Assembly (NCBI RefSeq): GCF_040436345.1
Contig: NC_133216.1
Span: forward strand, 17,150,110-17,214,109
DNA from: Pagrus major
Taxonomy: Eukaryota > Chordata > Actinopteri > Spariformes > Sparidae
Direction of reading: 5' to 3'
DNA: 64,000 nt
Shown: piece by piece, positions 60,088 through 64,000 of the stretch
How the letters are laid out: every line of letters begins with the position of its first letter
How positions within the stretch are numbered: position 1 is the first letter of the stretch
The notes under the pieces: model-generated
The model's input: only the letters and a program-made list of their open reading frames with translations
What the model was told of the DNA's origin: nothing
Databases searched by the model: none
Translations under genes and position numbers: made by a program

Positions 60088-61705
60088 GCTCTTTCAATCT
60101 CTGTCCACGGAGAGGTGACCTTCAAGGTACATCTACTTCACTATGAGTGTGCAGGGAAAATTTTTGTGCTGATTAGCAGCAGCTTCTTTTCTCGTGTCAG
60201 GTGTTTTTTTTTAACACCGAGTGAAACACATTTTGAATCCTCACAAGAGCAGAAATGAGCGAATCACTTAAAACACAACATGAATATAAAGATTTTGAAC
60301 ATGTCAGAACTTATTTAGGGATATTTGCAGTTCTGCAGATATGCTGATGCTGTAGAAATGGCTGGTTTGGGTCATAATAACAACGAGCAGATATGTTTGG
60401 CTCAGGATTAATATTCTGAATATTTAGGTTTATAATTTGATGAATAATAATGTTACTCCAGTTTGGCAAGTCATCAAAATTCCAATTTTAATTAACAGAA
60501 AACATCAAATACAAAGAGGGAGGACTGGAATGAGGTCATTGATTGGGCAATTTTGACGATTTTATAGCAGCTTTGTACTTTTACAGTGTGGTTAGTATTT
60601 GCAAATGTCGATATAGCCGATACTGAATATCTCAAATGGTTTCAATACAAAGTTTTTATTGATACTCCTGTACTACCTGTGTTTTTTCCTTCTCCTCTCC
60701 TGCAGCGAGTTGACACATGCACCACTGTCGTGCCTATAGTCCCACCTCCTCCAGAGGTAAATTTACTCAGATGCTGTTGTGTTAACACACAGTACATAAG
60801 CCTTATTATATTTACCTTGTTATATCTGAAATGTTATGCCCTCAATGTTGTGGCAACTTTTACCTGTGATATCAAATATCAATATTTGTCAAGGTATTGT
60901 ATCGAGGTTAGAAGCAAATGACCAATGGTCATAAAAAAGAAATTAGTAATTTCACATGATTCCACATTGATTTTACATTCACTTGGCTTAGATGGTGCCC
61001 AAACTGGCTTGGCCGCTCCGCTTAAGTCTTATACCAGTAGGGAAGACCCTGGTATGTATAAGAGGGACAGAAGCAATAGAAAAATATCTTTGGTCTATGT
61101 TTTGGGGGGAGGGTTTCTCATCAGCTGCCAATAAAATTACCCAGATCAGTTGAGTTTATAAGATGCAACCAGGACAGGACACCAGTGACCAGGTCAGCTA
61201 AATAAAGTTATTGGATCTGCTTACCAGAAACCTGTGGCCAGCCTCAACAACCCAAATTATAATTCATAATTAATTGGTTTTCAGATAAATTATTTGGAGT
61301 ACGGTGACAGTTGTGCCTGCATATTAAGAGCCGTAAGTGAAATATGTAAAAATAATGTCCCACCTGAGGCAGTGATCGCTCCCCGATCAGATAGCAAAAA
61401 ATATCTGTATGGTAATGACTGTGCTAGGCTTCCCAGTGAGGGAGGTGCTGCTGATCGTCACATTTATCAGATTTAAAATTTGGCATCAGTGGTCATAATT
61501 ATTCATTAATTTCTCCTCTTTTGCCAGGAACATGTTTAATAATATATATCCGAACAAAACTGGTGTGAAAATGTAACATTTCATTAATTACGGAAGTGAA
61601 AATCCTTCCACAGATGATCGTCTTCGCAGCCCATAAAAAATATGACTACCAAATTAAATGTCACCCAGGCTGTTGCATTTTTAATACCCATTCATGCCTC
61701 CTAAT

Positions 61706-61730
61706 CCCACCCCCCCACCCCCCACCCCCC
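61706..61730 (-). repeat. C/G-run tract with G-quadruplex potential
   Basis: On the minus strand four runs of three or more G are separated by single T (G6-T-G6-T-G7-T-G3), the classic four-run pattern with 1-base loops. Confidence 0.7.
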
Positions 61731-62310
61731 TCAATCTCCCTGATCAGAGCCCCCCTTCCCCTTCCCAAAAAACTGAAACAAACCAACATTCAGACCATTT
61801 TGTGGTTTATCTCTTCCTCACTTCAATTCCAATCACATCTCCCATATTTCTTCTTCTGCCGCTGCCTCTGGTCTGAGCTCCACTCTCAGCCCGCTGCTAT
61901 CAGTGCTCTCCACTGACGATCCCTAAATGAAGGGAGACATATCTCCCCCAAGGATTGAGTGAGTGTCTCCCCAAGATTACTCTCATCCCTAACTCACTGC
62001 TTAAATACTTAAAAACCCAGTAGATGAATTCATTGGGAAATACAAAACCACACTAATCCCTCCACTGATGGAATGACAGACTGATGGGGAAGGAGAGCCA
62101 AATTTCTGCAGACGGCTAACTGGAGCTGGTGCCACATACACAAAGTGATCATGTGTTCATGTAGCAGGCAAAGAGAAGAAACTGGCAACTGACTCCATCC
62201 TGAGCCAATGTCTTAACACTGTTCAGTGTGCTGCTTAACTATTTGTTTAAAGGAAATGTGTAGATCAAAACGTCTTTCAGATGTTGGACTTAGGACACAT
62301 TACAGCACAA

Positions 62311-62333
62311 AGAAAAGAAAAGAAAAGAAAAAA
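62311..62333. repeat. (GAAAA)n short tandem repeat
   Basis: Four to five units of AGAAA/GAAAA in a row. Confidence 0.85.
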
Positions 62334-63797
62334 GTAGATCATGCAAAAGTAATGTTTTTTGATCTCTAACAAAATGACAAACATGCTATAGGCTAGTTGT
62401 CTCATTCCCAAATTGTCTAAATTCAATTTCCATTTTGTAAGTCCAGCCCCGATGCTACCAGCCCATTGTTTTGTTTGTCTGTCTGTCTGTCAGACAGTGA
62501 GCCACAGACAGACACAGAGACACTACAAACTGATAATTAACACCCGTCACAGACGGACATCAAGTCGAGCCTTACAACGTGCCCACACATGCACGCTCGC
62601 TCCTCCATAAGATGATTGACTGGCCACCTCACCACCACAAAAGGATCAGCCCACACCAATATGCTCACAGTCACACACAGATGTTCAGACTTGCTGCAGT
62701 GACACCATGTCCGCATTCATCTGCATAACACAAGTGATTTCCTCACTGAGCAGACGTGCTACCTGTTTCATACAAACACAAACAAAGAGGGAGGAGAGCG
62801 TCTCCATCCTGACAGATGAACAGCAGACCTCAAATACAAAATCTTACAATAACTGTCAGCTCTTACATTCACCAGGAGTCTGGGAGTTTTGACGGACATT
62901 TGTATTGAAGAAGAAGAATGAAAAATGTAAAATGACAAGCTGACATGGCTTGCTGAAACGATTAGAAATTAGAAACCAAAATAAACTGTAAATGCCATTT
63001 TGAATGTGTTTTCAACTAGAACAAAAAAGTCTGGGCATTGTTTGAAATTTTTAGACACCAGTGCCAATATCGTACCCAAACCTTAGCTCTCAGCACCACA
63101 TCTGCACATACAAAACAAAAAAAAGCAATCATGAGCTCACACTGATCGACGTCAACACTACTAATCCCACCAGACATACTCTCCTTTTGTTCCTCTGCAT
63201 GGACTTGTTCACACCATGACTTCTCAGCAGCATCATACTGGGAAGGGCACACTCACATCCCCGCCAGCAGAGTTTCAAATCCTATAATTTGTGTCCAGTA
63301 CAAGGTGAATAAAAGGTGAAACACAGGAAGCTGACGGGGCAGAGTTTGATTGACAGACTAACCTATTTTTTAAATTGGGAGTGCCGTCACTCACACTCAC
63401 TTTGTGAAGTTTCTCTAATGAGAATAGAGAGCAGTAAACACAGGATGGAGTGAAAAAGAGAGAAAAAAAAATCTTTTGATGTTGGGTCCATTAATCATTT
63501 GTCCAGACTTCTTCCTCCTGCTGTTGCCAGAAGCTGAACGAGCAGTAAAGATCAGACTGAGTCAGCTGGGGCAAGAGCGCTGCTGAGTGAGATCCACAGG
63601 GCTCGACTCTGGCATACTGGTGAAAAAGATGTTTGTGTTCACTGTAAGAGTATACACAATATGGCCAAAAGGAAACTGAGTTTCCCAGTCGTAATTATTA
63701 GCTATGTTTTGATCCAACTTTTGTCGTTCCTCAATATCAATTCTGTTACGTGCAATAAATCAGAAGCTCACAGGGTACCAGAGCTGCTGTATGTTTT

Positions 63798-63965
63798 AGA
63801 GCCTGAGTGATATATCAGTTGGCCGATATTATCAGCCGCTGTTAGCCTATCCGAGATATATTGGTGTGTATATTGTCCAATATGCCCCGATAGGAAACCT
63901 TTTCTTAAGATATTATAATGCAGTTTCAGTTTGGTTATCCCGCCTCTGTGACATATCTTTGTCAC
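63798..63965. repeat. GATATATC...GGCCGATATTATC-family repeat fragment
   Basis: Contains 'gtgatatatcagttggccga' and 'tattggtgtgtatattgtcc', the phrasing of a dispersed fish repeat. It runs to about the window end. Confidence 0.5.
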
Positions 63966-64000
63966 AAGTGTTTGATAGGGGAACCTTAGAGCACATCCTC

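Noticed and set aside
63180..63235. Minus-strand V-N-K-S-M-Q-R-N, resembling the METTL16 start region (LNKSMHPRN)
   Set aside because: No Met-Ala-Leu start before it, and the following residues diverge completely from the conserved sequence.

Overview
This is eukaryotic DNA, almost certainly from a teleost fish (percomorph-like; I cannot name the species). The reasons are spliced vertebrate genes with GT-AG introns, very long (CA)n/(GT)n microsatellites, and interspersed repeats of kinds common in fish genomes (TTAA-flanked elements with long inverted ends, and a family built around ATTAATCGATTA-like motifs). There are no operons, CRISPR arrays or prokaryotic features. Nearly all long open frames outside the exons below are chance frames through introns and repeats.

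Layout. (1) 1-2150: upstream flank with microsatellites. (2) 2151-17441, plus strand: septin 4, reconstructed as 13 coding exons (523 codons with the start chosen here), with 3' UTR and candidate poly(A) signals up to about 20.07 kb. (3) About 20.1-21.75 kb: AT-rich convergent intergenic DNA. (4) 23880-40000, minus strand: MNT, the MAX-binding bHLH-leucine-zipper repressor, complete in 6 coding exons (604 aa). Its 3' UTR probably extends to about 21.76 kb and its promoter lies just above 40.0 kb. (5) About 40.2-43.08 kb: spacer with repeats and a (CA)n tract. (6) 43409-55340, minus strand: METTL16, the U6/MAT2A m6A methyltransferase. Eight exons cover everything from about residue 44 of the family to the stop. 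The first coding exon was not found, so the 5' end is missing and the gene probably runs past 64000. (7) 55.4-64 kb: repeat-rich DNA, probably METTL16 intron 1.

The three genes do not form a pathway. Septin 4 is a GTP-binding cytoskeletal protein, MNT is a SIN3-recruiting E-box repressor that opposes MYC, and METTL16 controls SAM synthesis and U6 modification. MNT and METTL16 are transcribed head-to-tail and septin 4 converges on MNT. MNT and METTL16 also neighbour each other in human 17p13.3, while human SEPTIN4 is on 17q.

The most unusual observations are in septin 4. Reading through the exon-12 donor keeps the frame open for 48 codons and adds a histidine/acidic-rich tail, and exon 3 independently encodes another histidine-rich block. 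The gene also has a GC-AG intron and a possible second first exon whose reading phase fits the alternative of two back-to-back acceptors. In MNT, a canonical CACGTG E-box, the motif the MNT-MAX dimer binds, lies exactly at the end of coding exon 1.
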